Shown piece by piece: positions 1-11,829 of a stretch of DNA of 64,000 nucleotides; positions within the stretch are counted from its first letter, which is position 1; each line of letters begins with the position of its first letter. Source of the DNA: Symsagittifera roscoffensis. Its lineage: Eukaryota; Xenacoelomorpha; Acoela; Convolutidae. The stretch lies in NCBI RefSeq assembly GCF_963678635.1, contig NC_087066.1, positions 32,431,301-32,495,300 of the forward strand. The letters run 5' to 3'. The translations under genes and the position numbers were made by a program. The notes under the pieces are model-generated. The model was not told the DNA's origin. It did not search any database and saw only the letters and a program-made list of their open reading frames with translations.

Positions 1-2332
1 TCCTCGGGGTGCTTTTTTTCTTATGACAAATTTCGATTTTTAACTAGCCATTTTTAAAGGAGTTTTTGTATATCAACTGAATGGTATTGCTGTCCTGAGC
101 TTAAATTTGAAAAGAAATTTCACTTGAGATTGTTTTTTTTTGTATTTCACTTGTGATTATGAAGGTTTAAGGATTGCCATTTTTGCCGTTTTGGGACGGT
201 TAACACACGATATATTTCGCGCTATTAACGCGTAAGCGAGATATACTCCGTCTTGAAACTCGTTCCAAATTGGTTGAAGGAAGCGTAATTGCCATAATTG
301 ATTTGTGACTAAGAGCAAGGCTATGACTTTGTTCTTGATTTGGCGTTTGGATGGATGCTTTTATCAAAAAATTTCAAACTTAGATAACAAAAAATTAATT
401 TTGTTTGATTTTTTGCATTTATTTTTTTCATGTTAATACTGCTCCATAGACCTTAAGGAGCAGTCAAAACAATCAGGGCTTCGACCTAATACGAGTAGTC
501 TTGTTGTTCCGACTTTCGTAATTAAAGTAACGGAATAATTGTGCTCGGGGTGTTTTTCTTCAGTTAAACTTTGACTTAAAAACTAATCATTTTTATTTCT
601 GACGAATTTTTACATCATTCAAAGGGTACTGTTGTCCTGAGCTAAAATTTGAAAAACAATTTTCACCTCTGATTGTTTTTCGTGAAGTTATGTGTGTTTA
701 AAGATTGCCATTTTGGCCAATTTGGGACAATTAACGCGCGATACATTTCGCGCTAATAACGCGCTCGCGGAGTTTTTTTGTTCCGATTTTCGAAGAAACG
801 GAAGTTTTACGATCGGTGTGTTTTTTTTTATTCAGTCAATTTTCGCCGATGGAAATGATAGTTTTATACCCCATTGAAGAGATCGACTTCCGGAGTTCAA
901 ATGTAAAAAGGTAGTTTACCTCCGATTGTTTTTTTTTTTAAGTTCCGGGGGTTTGATAATTGCCAAACTGGCCAAGATGCGGATTAAAATTTAGGCGCTT
1001 TAAAGAATTTATTTATAATGCTGAGAGCGTAAACTCGAACTATTTATGCGTGGCGAATTATCCCGCACAACCAAAACTGTTCGAATTGAATTGAGTCTAG
1101 CTGGTTGGATTGGTTGTATTAATTTTGTACGGCTCAATATTTCAGACTTTAAAATTGTCCAAAATTTGAGGTTTTAATCATTTTCTGTACCCAACAACTA
1201 CTCGATATGAAATAAGGGACAGTCAAAATATTCAGGGCTTTGCCCTGATATACGATTAGTCTTGTTCCGTCTTAGAAAATGTTCCACATTGGTTGAAGGA
1301 AGCTTATTTGGCGAGTGGGGTGATAACTTTCACAATCAGGGCTTCGACCTAATACGAGCAGTCTTGTTGTTCCGACTTTTGTAATTAAAGTAACGGAATA
1401 ATTGTGCTCGGGGTGTTTTTCTTCAGTTAAATTTTGACTTAAAAACTAATCATTTTTATTTCTGACGAATTTTTACATCATTCAAAGGGTACTGTTGTCC
1501 TGAGCTAAAATTTGAAAAACAATTTTCACCTCCGATTGTTTTTCGTGAAGTTATGTGTGTTTAAAGATTGCCATTTTGGCCAATTTGGGACAATTAACGC
1601 GCGATACATTTCGCGCTAATAACGCGCTCGCGGAGTTTTTTTGTTCCGATTTTCGAAGAAACGGAAGTTTTACGATCGGTGTGTTTTTTTTATTCAGTCA
1701 ATTTTCGCCGATCGAAATGATAGTTTTATACCCCATTGAAGAGATCGACTTCCGGAGTTCAAATGTAAAAAGGTAGTTTACCTCCGATTGTTTTTTTTTA
1801 AAGTTCCGGGGGTTTGATAATTGCCAAACTGGCCAAGATGCGGATTAAAATTTAGGCGCTTTAAAGAATTTATTTAGAATGCTGAGAGCGTAAACTCGAA
1901 CTATTTATGCGTGGCGAATTATCCCGCACAACCAAAACTGTTCGAATTGAATTGAGTCTAGCTGGTTGGATTGGTTGTATTAATTTTGTACGGCTCAATA
2001 TTTCAGACTTAAAAATTGTCCAAAATTTGAGGTTTTAATCATTTTCTGTTCCCAACAACTACTCGATATGAAATAAGGGACAGTCAAAATATTCAGGGCT
2101 TTGCCCTGATATACGATTAGTCTTGTTCCGTCTTAGAAAATGTTCCACATTGGTTGAAGGAAGCTTATTTGGCGAGTGGGGTGATAACTTTCACAAATCT
2201 CAAGGTTTTATTTTTTTTTTCGTTTTATTGTATTACAATTAACTTTTTTCTGTTATTGCTGCTGCTTCATAGATTTTAAAAGGCAGTTGGAACATTCAGG
2301 TCTTCGCTCTGATACGAGCAGTCTTGTTATGT
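1..2332 (+). repeat. Head-to-tail array of family A dispersed repeats (about three units)
   Basis: Units start with GTTCCGACTTTCGTAA and run about 760 bases to a 3' end carrying AGTCGGAAC-like sequence, then a hairpin (CAGGGC-TTC-GCCCTG and variants), then CGAGCAGTCTTGTT. One unit is cut by the window edge and ends near 505. A second starts at 506. The next start at 1369 repeats it with an 863-base offset. A 3'-end-only fragment closes near 2332. Ends and starts abut directly (CTTGTT then GTTCCGAC), so this is a true head-to-tail arrangement. Small open frames at 692 and 1555 are copies of one repeat segment and are not taken as genes. At least ten more copies lie elsewhere in the window. Confidence 0.85.
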
Positions 2333-2581
2333 TTTAATTTTTGTTTCACTCCCCACACGGCATTCCCCACTCCTTTCACTCCTTATACATTTTGCTTCTA
2401 TTGATTTAATTTGCTGCTAATAGGACGGTATATAGCGCGTTACTTTTCCTAATCAGAATTATATTGGCCAAAATATACGAAATGTTTCTTTCCCTAATTT
2501 AGAACGAACGGTCCCGTGCTAAATTTTGATTTCGAATATTTGACTTTAATAATTTTTTTTTAAAGGTATAAAAATTTTCTA

Positions 2582-2968
2582 AACAAGACTGCTCGTATCA
2601 GGGCAAAGCCGTGAATGTTTTGACTGCTTTTTAGGGTTTAATGGAGCAGTATTAACCTTAAAAACTTAAATGTAATGAAAAAAAATTTCTAAAATTTGAA
2701 AATCGGAACGATTTCTGAGACGGATTAACTGTCGTGCGTTAATTGTCCCAACTTGGCCAAAATGGCAATCTTTAAACCCCCATAATGTTACAAAAATTAT
2801 TCTCAGGTGAACTATTTTTTCAAATTTAAAATCAAGACAACAATACCTTTCGACTAAAATTTAATACTTTTGTCGAAAATGGCTAGTTGAAAAGTCGAAA
2901 TTTGTCTAAAGAAAAAAACCACCCCGAGCACAAAATTTTGGTTACTTTCGTACTGAAAGTCGGAACAA
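2582..2968 (-). repeat. Family A repeat, inverted, partial
   Basis: It begins with the reverse complement of the family A 3' end (ACTGCTCGTATCAGGGC) and ends with the reverse complement of its 5' start (GAAAGTCGGAACAAAAG). The body is shortened. The copy lies opposite in orientation to the preceding array. Confidence 0.75.
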
Positions 2969-3199
2969 AAGATAGATTTAAAAATTCGAAATGCATCTGC
3001 AGGATTATAGAAAACGCATACGGAACTGAAAAGTTTCGTCACCTTCGAAACTTGGAAAAACAAAATCTTTTAAATTTTGCCTCAATTCAATTTAGAACAA
3101 TTTCTACCGCTTATTCATAAATAAATCGCCGCTTGTGCTTTAATTATTGAATTTCAAATTCCATTTAAATAGCGAAAATTAATTGCCTTTGAAATATGG

Positions 3200-3386
3200 A
3201 TACACAAAGTCGCATTTGTCTGAAGAAAAAACCTAAATTGAGCACAAAACTTTTGAAGCTGGGAGCAAAAACACAATCCAAAAACTTAAAATTTGATCGA
3301 AATGAACTGAATCAAAAACATCCGAGACAAGTTAAAGAGTAGTCGAATTTTTTAGGGCATTGCACTGATGGGCAGTCTTGTTTCAG
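3200..3386. repeat. Family A-derived fragment
   Basis: It contains a diverged 5' portion in inverted orientation (TTTGTCTGAAGAAAAAA followed by GAGCACAAA) and a degenerate 3' hairpin end (GGGCATTGCACTGATGGGCAGTCTTGTT-like). The same fragment recurs at 7140-7318 in the segmental duplication. Confidence 0.6.
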
Positions 3387-3564
3387 TTTTTTTGCCCCAA
3401 TTTTTCTGTAAATTTCCTACACATAGACTGAAATGTTGCTGTACCCATGGGTCCTCTGAATGGTCCTCGCGAAACCCGGGCATTCACTGAATTTTATTTG
3501 TTCCTTTATCGTTAGAATAGTTTAAGCAATAATGGAGATTTGAAAGCAAATTTTATATGACAGC

Positions 3565-3800
3565 ATTCTGCGGCCCAGGCAAAAAATTGAAAAAACAGGC
3601 GAAACAAAGGCTTTTTTCCGCGCGCGCTTCCCCCTCAAAATTAGTGTATATTGGCCTTTAAAAATTTTTTAGGGTCCGTCACCAAAAATAGATATTTCAA
3701 AAACAGTACAAATGGGTGATTCCCTTGGGTCGTCAGGGGTCAAATTCCTGAGGGAAGGAGGCTCCGAACATTCAGCCTCCCCCTAAATCCGCCCCTCTTC
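3565..3800 (+). mobile_element. Truncated family B (hAT-like) MITE
   Basis: This is the right-hand half of the family B element, ending in CTAAATCCGCCCCT. The left half is missing relative to 8421-8799 in the other duplicate, so the duplication copy was deleted across the left end of the element. Confidence 0.6.
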
Positions 3801-4146
3801 TATAGTGTTCTGGGAGCGCTCGCAAAATCAATTTGGTCAATTTATAAAAAAAAATTGACAAAAATTTCGCTTTTTTCAAAAATCTGCGCCGCCTTCTTCT
3901 TGAGGAAGGCATAAATCCGGCTGGAAAGTGAAGCGTTATTTTTGTTACGGCGATGAAAAGTTGCGACTCTGATTAATTAGAATTTAATTAATTTGTCAGA
4001 AATTCTTTTTTGTGACGAGTGTAAATAAACCAGCTGAATATAAACCAACCAAAAATTTGCGGAGTATATAGGCCAGCCGAAAAGTTACATCATATGAATG
4101 CAATTTGCATTAACTTCGTAACTGTTACATAATTGTTACATCATAG

Positions 4147-4180
4147 GTAACAGTTGCGAAATATATTTCGTAACTGTTAC
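4147..4180. repeat. 34-base near-perfect palindrome, copy 1
   Basis: Arms read GTAACAGTTGCGAAATA and TATTTCGTAACTGTTAC, symmetric apart from one mismatched pair. It is followed by TACGTACGTA. The matching site in the segmental duplicate is 9105-9138. Confidence 0.85.
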
Positions 4181-4734
4181 ATAGTTATATACGTACGTAT
4201 AAATCTTACATTTTCGGCTGGTTGAAACTTTCGCTAATTTATACTTCGCCTGGTATCGTAAACCACCTCTCGACAAGGGCACATGCGTTATAAGCACAGT
4301 TGAAGAGTAATGAGAAGATTTGAGGGCCAGGGTGGGGTCATTTAAAAACCGTAATCATCAATCGCCATAAAAATTGAGCAATCATATACTGACTGGTCCA
4401 CGCAAAAGCTGTGAGCGCAAGCTTTGAATTTTGAATCAAAACAGAAGAGAATTAACTTTGATTTCGCAAATCCAAATGGTCATTTTTTCTTTATGAAGTT
4501 GACGGTCCTTTTTGTTTTTGATTGAAAGTTCCGCCCCATAGCAAGATATAGCGTTGGTGATTTGTGAAAAAAAAGTTGTAGCACCAATGCAACAACTGCC
4601 GAATGCACGTTTGACTCTTTTTTCTGCCTGCTCTGACGAAAAAGGATTTCGATCGACTTTAGTTTCAAAAAAAGTATGAATAAATTGAAATTGATTCAAG
4701 TTGTAAAAAAAAGTAAGTTAATCAAAACGAAAAC

Positions 4735-4895
4735 TCAGATGGATTCAAATCGATTTTTTAGACATTTAAATCAATTTAAATTTAACAAGAAGATCATTTT
4801 AAATTGATTTAAAATCCATTTAAATTCGTAAAATGTACATGGTTAATCGATTTGGATCGATTTAAAATCGATTTAAAATAAATTTAAATCGACCG
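4735..4895. repeat. ATCGATTTAAAT-rich low-complexity block, copy 1
   Basis: Many overlapping self-complementary words of the type ATCGATTTAAATCGAT, interrupted by mutations. The same block recurs at 9640-9855 in less diverged form. Confidence 0.75.
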
Positions 4896-5171
4896 CAAAC
4901 CATTTTTGTCAGTGTGGGACGCAATTCAGTCACATACTATTTTGATAAGTATCGTCTGAACAAAACACGCATATTTAACTTACTGTGTGAGAAACGGTGC
5001 TAGTGGAATACGCCGAAGAAGCCAAAAATAGAAACTCAAAAAGTAAAGCAATAAACCAAATCGTAGATCAAGTTTAAGGGTCTGTTCTGTTATACGACCC
5101 AGAAATGAAAAATCGCTCATCAAAATTTTTTTAAACAAAAATAACTGTTGTGAAATTATACAGAACCCAAA

Positions 5172-5325
5172 ACAAACAAAACTTCTCGTATCAAGGTGAA
5201 GCCTTGATTGTTTCGACTGCCTTTTTAATTTTATGGAGCAGTAATAACCTAAAAAATTAAATGTAATAAGGGGCAGTCAAAACATTCAGGGCTACGACCT
5301 GATACAAGGAGCAGTCTTGTTGTTC
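5172..5325. repeat. Short family A derivative with both ends facing inward
   Basis: An inverted family A 3' end (CTCGTATCAAGGTGAAGCC, then GGAGCAGTAATAACC) is followed within 100 bases by a forward 3' end (CAGTCAAAACATTCAGGGC, then AGCAGTCTTGTT). It marks the seam between the two large duplicates. Confidence 0.6.
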
Positions 5326-8190
5326 CGACTTTCGTAATGAAAGTAACGGAAAATTTGTGCTCGGGGTGGTTTTTTCTTTGGTCAAATTTTGACTTAATAA
5401 TTAATCATTTTTATTTCTGACGATTTTTTTCATCATTCAAAGGGTACTGTTGTCCTGAGCTAAAAATTGAAAAAATTTTTCACCTCTGATTGTTTTTTTG
5501 TAAAGTTATGTGTGTTTAAAGATTGCCATTTTGGCCATTTTGGGACAATTAATGCGCGATACATTTCGCGCTAATAACGCGCTCGCGGATTTTTTTGTTC
5601 CGATTTTCGAAGAAAACGGAAGTTTTACGATCGGTGTGTTTTTTTTATTCAGTCAATTTTTGCCGATCGAAATGAAAGTTTTATACCCCATTGAAGAGAT
5701 CGACTTCCGGAGTTCAAATGTAAAAAGGTAATTTACCTCCGATTGTTTTTTTTTAAAGTTCCGGGGGTTTGATAATTGCCAAACTGGCCAAGATGCGGAT
5801 TAAAATTTAGGCGCTTTAAAGTTTTTATTTATAATGCTGAGAGCGTAAACTCGAACTATTTATGCGTGGCAAATTATATCGCACAATCAAAACTGTTCGA
5901 ATTGAATTGAGTCTAGCTGGTTGGATTGGTTGTATTAATTTTGTACCGCTCAATATTTCAGACTTTAAAATTGTCCAAAATTTGAGGTTGTTATCATTTT
6001 CTGTTCCCAAAAACTACTCGATATGAATTAAGGGACAGTCAAAACATTCAGGGCTTTGCCCTGATATACGAGTAGTCTTGTTCCGTCTTAGGAAATGTTC
6101 CAAATTGGTTGAAGGAAGCTTATTTGCCAGAATTGATTTGTTACTAGGAGCGAAATTTCATACTTCGTACTCTATTTGGCGAGTGGGGTGATAACTTTCG
6201 CAAATCTCAAGTTTTTATTTTTTTTTTCGTTTTGATGTATTTCAATTAACTTTTTTCTGTTATTGCTGCTGCTTCATAGATTTTAAAAGGCAGTTGGAAC
6301 ATTCAGGTCTTCGCTCTGATACGAGCAGTCTTGTTATGTTTTAATTTTTATTTCACTCCCCACAAGGCATTCCCCACTCCTTTCACTCCTTATACATTTT
6401 GATTTTAATGATTTTATTTGTTTATAATAGGACGGCATATAACGCGTTACTTATCCTAATCGGAATTATATTGGTCAAAATATACGAAATGTTTCTTCCC
6501 CTAATATAGAACGAACGGTCCCGTGCTTAATTTTGGTTTCGACTTCAATACTTTTTTTTGAAAGATGAAACGATTTCTAAGACGGAATAAATCATCGCTT
6601 ACACGTTAATTGCGCGAAATTAATCTCGCGTCATTTGTCCCAAATTGGCCAAAATGGCAATCTTTAAACCCCCATAACTTTACGGAAAATAATCACAGGT
6701 GAAATAGCTTTTCAATTTTAAGCTCAAGGCAACAATAGCTTGTGAATGGTTTTTAAAAAAATTGTCGAAAAGGGCTAATTAAAAAGTCGAAATTTGTCTG
6801 AAGAAAAAATACCCACCCCGAGCACAAACATTCCGTTACTTTCGTATTGAAAGTCGGAACAAAAAGATAGAAATTAAAAAGTCTAAATGTATCTGCAGAA
6901 TTATAGAACACGCATACGGAACTGAAAAGTTTCGTCACCTTCGAAACTTGGAAAAACAAAATCTTTTAATTTTTGCCTCAATCAACTTAGAACAATTTCC
7001 AACGCTTATGCGTAAATAAATCGCCGCTTGTGCTTTAATAGCACGATATTGCGGGTTAATTAACCCAGTTGAACAAATTATCGAATTTCAAATTCCATTT
7101 AAATAGCGAAAAACAATTGCCTTTGAAATATTGGTATACAAAGTCGCATTTGTCTGAAGAAAAAACCCACATTGAGCTCGAAACTTTTGAAGCTGGGAGC
7201 AAAAACACAATCCAAAAACTTAAAATTTTATCGAGATAAACTGAATCAAAAACATCCGAAACAAGTTAAAGAGTAGTCAAATTTTTCAGGGCATTGCACT
7301 GATGGGCAGTCTTGTTTCAATTTTTTTGCCCCAAATTTTCTGTAAATTTCCTACACATAGACTGAAATGTTGCTGCACCCATGGGTCCTCTGAATGGTCC
7401 TCGCGAAACCCGGGCATTCACTGAATTTTATTTGTTCCTTTATGGTTATCTTAGTTTAAGCAATTATGGAGACTTGAAAGCAAATTTTATATGACAGCTT
7501 TCGTTAATAATAATAAATCAGAATCAGCAAAACTGCTGTTGCCCTTTCAATCGATAATGAAAGGGAACATCTTTGAAAGTGTTGATTTTCGATCATTTTT
7601 GAAAGGCAAAAAAATGCTGTCAGAACATCTTTTATTTGATACTGGTGCTCTTTTTTCCTTTTCCCCCCACCTGCAAAATTTTACCAGTGAAATTTTGTTC
7701 ACATTTTCCGAATGTCACGATAATTGGCATGCAAACTAATCAGGCCATTATAAACATACTTGTTCTTCATGTTTAACCTTGTAAAACCCTTCGTTACAAC
7801 ATAAAAATCATGCTTTTGGGGAGATGGGGGGCGGAGGAAAAGAGCAGATACTGGCGATATTCTTTTAGTATTGTATGAGCTTTGTATGTTTATCTAAAGT
7901 ACATACAAGCCATATATTGTTTAATGCGTATTATGGTATTTCTGAAAAAGGCCCTGGGTCGAAGAGCGGATTCAGAGAGGGGGGGGGGGGGGGGGGGGGG
8001 GTTGGGGGGCTTCGATTCATTTAGGTCGTAATTTACGACATCCCTTTTCGACCGACCAGCCTTTAATTTTTCTAAAACCGCATTTGATGCCAATATATAC
8101 CAAATACTAAGTTTGAAATGGAGCGCGCGCCAACAAAAAACGCAACTTTTTTTGTCAAAACTTTCCAAAAAGTGCCTAAAACATCTTTTC

Positions 8191-8420
8191 CAGGGCCGGA
8201 TCTAGGATTTTCTCGAGAAAAGTGGGGGGGGGGGGGGGCGATTTTCCAAAAAAAGTTTCGAAAATTTTGCCGACCTTTTTTTTTGGTCGACCAAATTGTT
8301 TTTCCGAGCTCTCCCAAAGCAATACAAAGAAATCTTTATGTCAAAATTTTCCAAAAAAGGCCAGTTCTTTCAAAAATTTGCCAGCGGATCTGAAACTTTG
8401 ATCAAAGTTGGTTCCTTATA
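8191..8420. mobile_element. Family B (hAT-like) MITE, truncated
   Basis: It starts with the family B terminus CAGGGCCGGATCTAGGATT and a G-run, then stops where another copy begins at 8421. The stretch 7960-8190 looks like a third, more degraded fragment (GCGGATTCAGAGAGGGGG). Confidence 0.6.
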
Positions 8421-8799
8421 GCAGGGGTGAATCTAGTATTTTCTCGAGAGGGGGGGGCGGATTTTCAAAAATGTTTTGAAAATTTTGTCGACTTTTTTTT
8501 ACGTCGACCAAATTGATTTTTCAAGCTCTCCCGAAGCATTTAAAAGTCCCTGTTCCGGCCAAATTTTCTGCGGCGCAGGCAAAACTTTGAAAAAACAGGA
8601 CAAAAAAAGGCTTTTTTCCGCGCGCGCTTCCCCCTCAAAATTAGTGTATATTGGCCTTTAAAAATTTTTTAGGGTCCGTCACCAAAAATGGATATTTTAA
8701 AAATAGTACAAATGGGGGAACCCTTTGGGTCGTCAAGGGGTCAAATCCCTGAGGGAAGGAGGGTCCGACCACCCCGCCTCCCCCCTAAATCCGCCCCTG
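8421..8799. mobile_element. Family B (hAT-like) MITE
   Basis: Termini are CAGGGGTGAATCTAG on the left and CTAAATCCGCCCCTG on the right, an imperfect ~15-base terminal inverted repeat. It has no coding capacity. Flanks do not show a clean 8-base duplication here, unlike the copy at 49143-49501. Confidence 0.65.
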
Positions 8800-9104
8800 C
8801 TTCATAATGTTCTGGGAGCGCTCGGAAAATCGACTTAAAAAAAATTGACAAATTTTTTTGCTTTTTTCAAAAATCCGCGCCGCCTCCCCCTTGAGGAAAG
8901 CATAGATCCGGCTGGGTAGTGAAGCGTTATTTTTGTTACGGCGATGAATATGTTGCGACTCTAATTAATTAGAATTTAATTAATTTGTCAGAACTTCTTT
9001 TTTGTGACGAGTGTAAATCGCGGAGTATAAAGGCCAGCCGAAAAATTACATCATATGAATGAAATTTGCATAAACTTCGTAACTGTTACATAATTGTTAC
9101 ATAT

Positions 9105-9138
9105 GTAACAGTTACGAAATATATTTCGTAACTTTTAC
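9105..9138. repeat. 34-base near-perfect palindrome, copy 2
   Basis: Arms GTAACAGTTACGAAATA and TATTTCGTAACTTTTAC. One arm mismatch differs from copy 1 at 4147-4180, so the palindrome has been held in both duplicates with independent single changes. Confidence 0.8.
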
Positions 9139-9639
9139 ATAGTTATATACGTACGTATAACTCTTACATTTTCGGCTGGTTGATACTTTCGCTAATTTAT
9201 ACTTCGGCTGATCTCGTCTATTTACCACCTCTCGACATGGACACATGCGTTATAAGCACAGTTGAGGAGTAATGAGAAGGTTTGAGGGCCAGGGTGGGGT
9301 CATTTAGAAACCGTAATCATCAATCGCCATAATAATTGAGCAATCATAAACTGACTGGTCCACGCAAAAGCTGTGAGCGCAAGCTTTGAATCAAAACACA
9401 AGAGAATTAACTTTGATTTCGCAAATCCAAATGGTCATTTTTTCCTGATGCCGTTGGCGGTCCTCTTTGTTTTTGATTGAAAGTTCCGCCTCATAGCAAG
9501 ATATAGCGTTGGTGATTTGTGAAAAAAAAATTGTAGCACCAATGCAATAACTGCCGAATGCATGTTTGACTCTTTTTCCTCCCCGCACTGACAAAAATGG
9601 ATTTCGATCGATTTTAGTATGAAAAAAAGTATGCAAATT

Positions 9640-9855
9640 AAATTGAAATCGATTTAAATTGTTTTAAAAAAAAGTAAGTTAATCAAAACGAAAACTCAGA
9701 TCGATTTAAATCGATTTTTTAGACACTTAAATCGATTTAAATTTTTCAAAAAGATCGATTTAAATCGATTTAAAATCCATTTAAGTTCGTAAAATGTACA
9801 TAGTTAATCGATTTGGATCGATTCAAAATCGATTTAAAATCAATTTAAATCGACC
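9640..9855. repeat. ATCGATTTAAAT-rich low-complexity block, copy 2
   Basis: Repeated ATCGATTTAAATCGATTTAA-type words, more regular than the copy at 4735-4895. Confidence 0.75.
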
Positions 9856-10134
9856 GGAAACCATTTTTGTCAGTGTGGGACGCAATTCAATCACATACTA
9901 TTTTGATAAGTTTCGTCTGAACAAAACACGCATATTTAACTTACTGTGTGAGAAACGGTGCTAGTGGAATACGCCGAAGAAGCCAAAAACAGAAACTCAA
10001 AGAGTAAAGCAATAAACCAAATCGTAGATCAAGTTTAAGGGTCTGTTCTGTTATACGGCCCAGAAATGAAAAATCGCTCATCAAAATTATTATTAACGAA
10101 AATAACTGTTGTGAAATTTTACAGAACCCAAAAC

Positions 10135-10672
10135 AAACAAGACTGCTCGTATCAAGGTGAAGCCCTGATTGTTCCGACTGCCTTTTAAAGTTTATGGAGC
10201 AGTAATAACCTTTAAAAATTAAATGTATATAAGGTAAAAAAATAAAAATAAATTTCTAAAAATTGAATTTTTTAAATGAAAATCATCCCCCCACACGCCA
10301 TATAAATTACTAAGGGACAGATTTCACTCCTTATAACAAATCAACTATGGCAAATAAGCTTCTTTCAACCAACTTGGAACGATTTCTAAGACGGAATAAA
10401 TCACCGCTTACACGTTAATAGCGCGAAATTAATCGCGCGTCAATTGTCCCAAATTGGCCAAAATGGCTATCTTTAAACCCCCATAACTTTACGGCAAATA
10501 ATCACAGGTAAAATATTTTTTCAAATTTAAGCTCAAGACAACAATAGCTTTTGAATGATTTTTTACAATTCCGTCAAAAATGGCTATTTAAAAAGTCGAA
10601 ATTTGTCTGAAGAAAAAAAAACCCACCCCGAGCACAAATACTCCGTTATTTTCGTTATTAAAGTCGGAACAA
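10135..10672 (-). repeat. Family A repeat, inverted, nearly complete
   Basis: Reading the minus strand, it starts at the 5' end GTTCCGACTTTAATAACG and ends with the hairpin and CGAGCAGTCTTGTT-like tail near 10135. Internal landmarks of the family are present, such as CACCCCGAGCACAAA and the GCGCG/CGCGC-containing stretch (all as reverse complement). Confidence 0.75.
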
Positions 10673-11366
10673 TTACTTTCGTTAAGAACGTCGGAATAAT
10701 AATGTGTTCAACCGTTTGAAGTTTTTATTGAGAGTTTTTATTGAGAGTTAGGGGGCGTAATGGGGCGGGCCGAAATTGAGCAATTTCCATCAAAATTTAA
10801 GGTACTAGTTTACTTGTTTGGTCTCGTGACAAAACTAGTTTAGATGATTGGTCCCGGCTATTTTTTTAAAAAAGAAGAGACAACACACGGGTTTTGGACC
10901 TACGCCTTGGGTGTTGGAAATCTGATTCGTACACGCTAGACTAACTACGCCCGTTGGGACAGCAATATTGAGAAATAAAAATGCTTACTGTTAGAATTAG
11001 CCACTTACTGCACCTCGGTTTTGATTAGAGACCACAGCATTTTTGAGTGACAAAACAAGTAAACTAGTACCGGAAATTTAGTTGGTCATTTGAAAAAATA
11101 GCAATGTATTCGGGCATGTTTTCGGGCCAACCCTTATCCTTTTTCTTAATTTTACTACCGAGTTGACCAGCAAGTGCATTCAGTTTTTAGTATCGATTGA
11201 AACTGAACTCAAATTTTTTTTGGTCCACCCAAATAATCCTCCCGTTGGCACTGCGGTTTTCATTGTAAGCTTTTTTGCCGCAAATACTTCTGAAAATTAA
11301 GTGATTTTCCGTTTATACTGCAGCGGCTTGTTTCACCGACACTGGGATTACAACACGACGAGAACA
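10673..11366. other. Non-coding AT-rich stretch
   Basis: No gene, RNA or clear element is seen. It contains a short direct duplication (TTTTTATTGAGAGTT twice, near 10721-10749). Confidence 0.5.
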
Positions 11367-11758
11367 ATGACGTCTGAAAAGGCGGATTGAATGTGCGATG
11401 CTACTCTTAAAGATTTGAATGATTGCAAATTGGAGGCTTCAATGCTAATGCTGTGCCTTGAAGAATTTTTTGCTAACTATTATCATAAGATTGAATAGGT
11501 GTGTGCTTGATGAGGATTGAGGAAAAAGAGTGCAATTATGAATTCAAGTCATTGGCTAAACAAGATGAGGAGGACTGACCATCGACTATCTTGGATTGAA
11601 GATGTGAAGAGGAGGATGCATGGACATTGCATATGGCCAGTGACCCGTCTGCCTCGTCCTTCACTTCAAATGAGAGATCACTGTCTGCTCCCACTGGTAT
11701 AGAGGCACGACCATCGCCTCTAAAAAGTGAACAGGAAATAGACATTTTTGAAAATTAG
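11367..11758 (+). pseudogene. Decayed coding fragment of unknown family
   Basis: From an ATG at 11367 the frame reads MTSEKAD, a stop, then a stretch with protein-like composition (LNDCKLEASMLMLCLEEFF). After a shift and further stops, a serine/proline-rich acidic stretch follows (ASDPSASSFTSNERSLSAP, ending EQEIDIFEN and a TAG at 11756). Codon use and acidic content differ from the AT-rich surroundings, which suggests once-coding DNA. The family is not recognised; a transposase or regulatory-protein remnant are both possible. Several stops and at least one frameshift rule out an intact gene, unless the pieces are exons I cannot delimit. Confidence 0.35.
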
Positions 11759-11829
11759 ATAATGTTTTATTAAGGATCAGTATTAAGGAGACAGGAAGGA
11801 ACTAATACAGCCTACTAAAGCTATAAGTT

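Larger units (their letters stand above)
1335..5270. repeat. Copy 1 of a large tandem segmental duplication
   Basis: Sequence from about 1335 to 5270 recurs in the same order at about 5285 to 10230. It includes the family A unit, the inverted family A fragments, the ACCCATGGGTCCTC segment near 3450, the palindrome near 4160 and the ATCGATTTAAAT-rich stretch near 4800. The offset is about 3955 bases on the left and about 4960 bases on the right, because this copy lacks roughly 1.07 kb found in copy 2 (7490-8565). The break here is near 3565 and runs straight into the middle of a hAT-like MITE. No credible gene is seen. Confidence 0.85.
5285..10230. repeat. Copy 2 of a large tandem segmental duplication
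   Basis: Homologue of 1335-5270 with an additional ~1.07 kb between about 7490 and 8565 that holds AT-rich sequence, a 21-base G run near 7981-8001 and the left parts of family B MITEs. A family A unit opens it (5326-6332), followed by an inverted family A fragment (about 6570-6865). A short minus-strand open frame (9391-9636) is partly kept in both duplicates (4436-4699 in copy 1), but it has no recognisable family and no codon evidence, so it is not called as a gene. Confidence 0.85.

Noticed and set aside
692-1776. Repeated small frames MCLKIAILANLGQLTRD at 692, 1555 and 5510
   Set aside because: They are the same segment of the family A repeat; frames differ at the ends and carry no conserved domain.
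8072-8393. Overlapping opposite-strand frames near the poly-G tracts
   Set aside because: Both come from family B repeat sequence; proline/glycine runs reflect G/C homopolymers.
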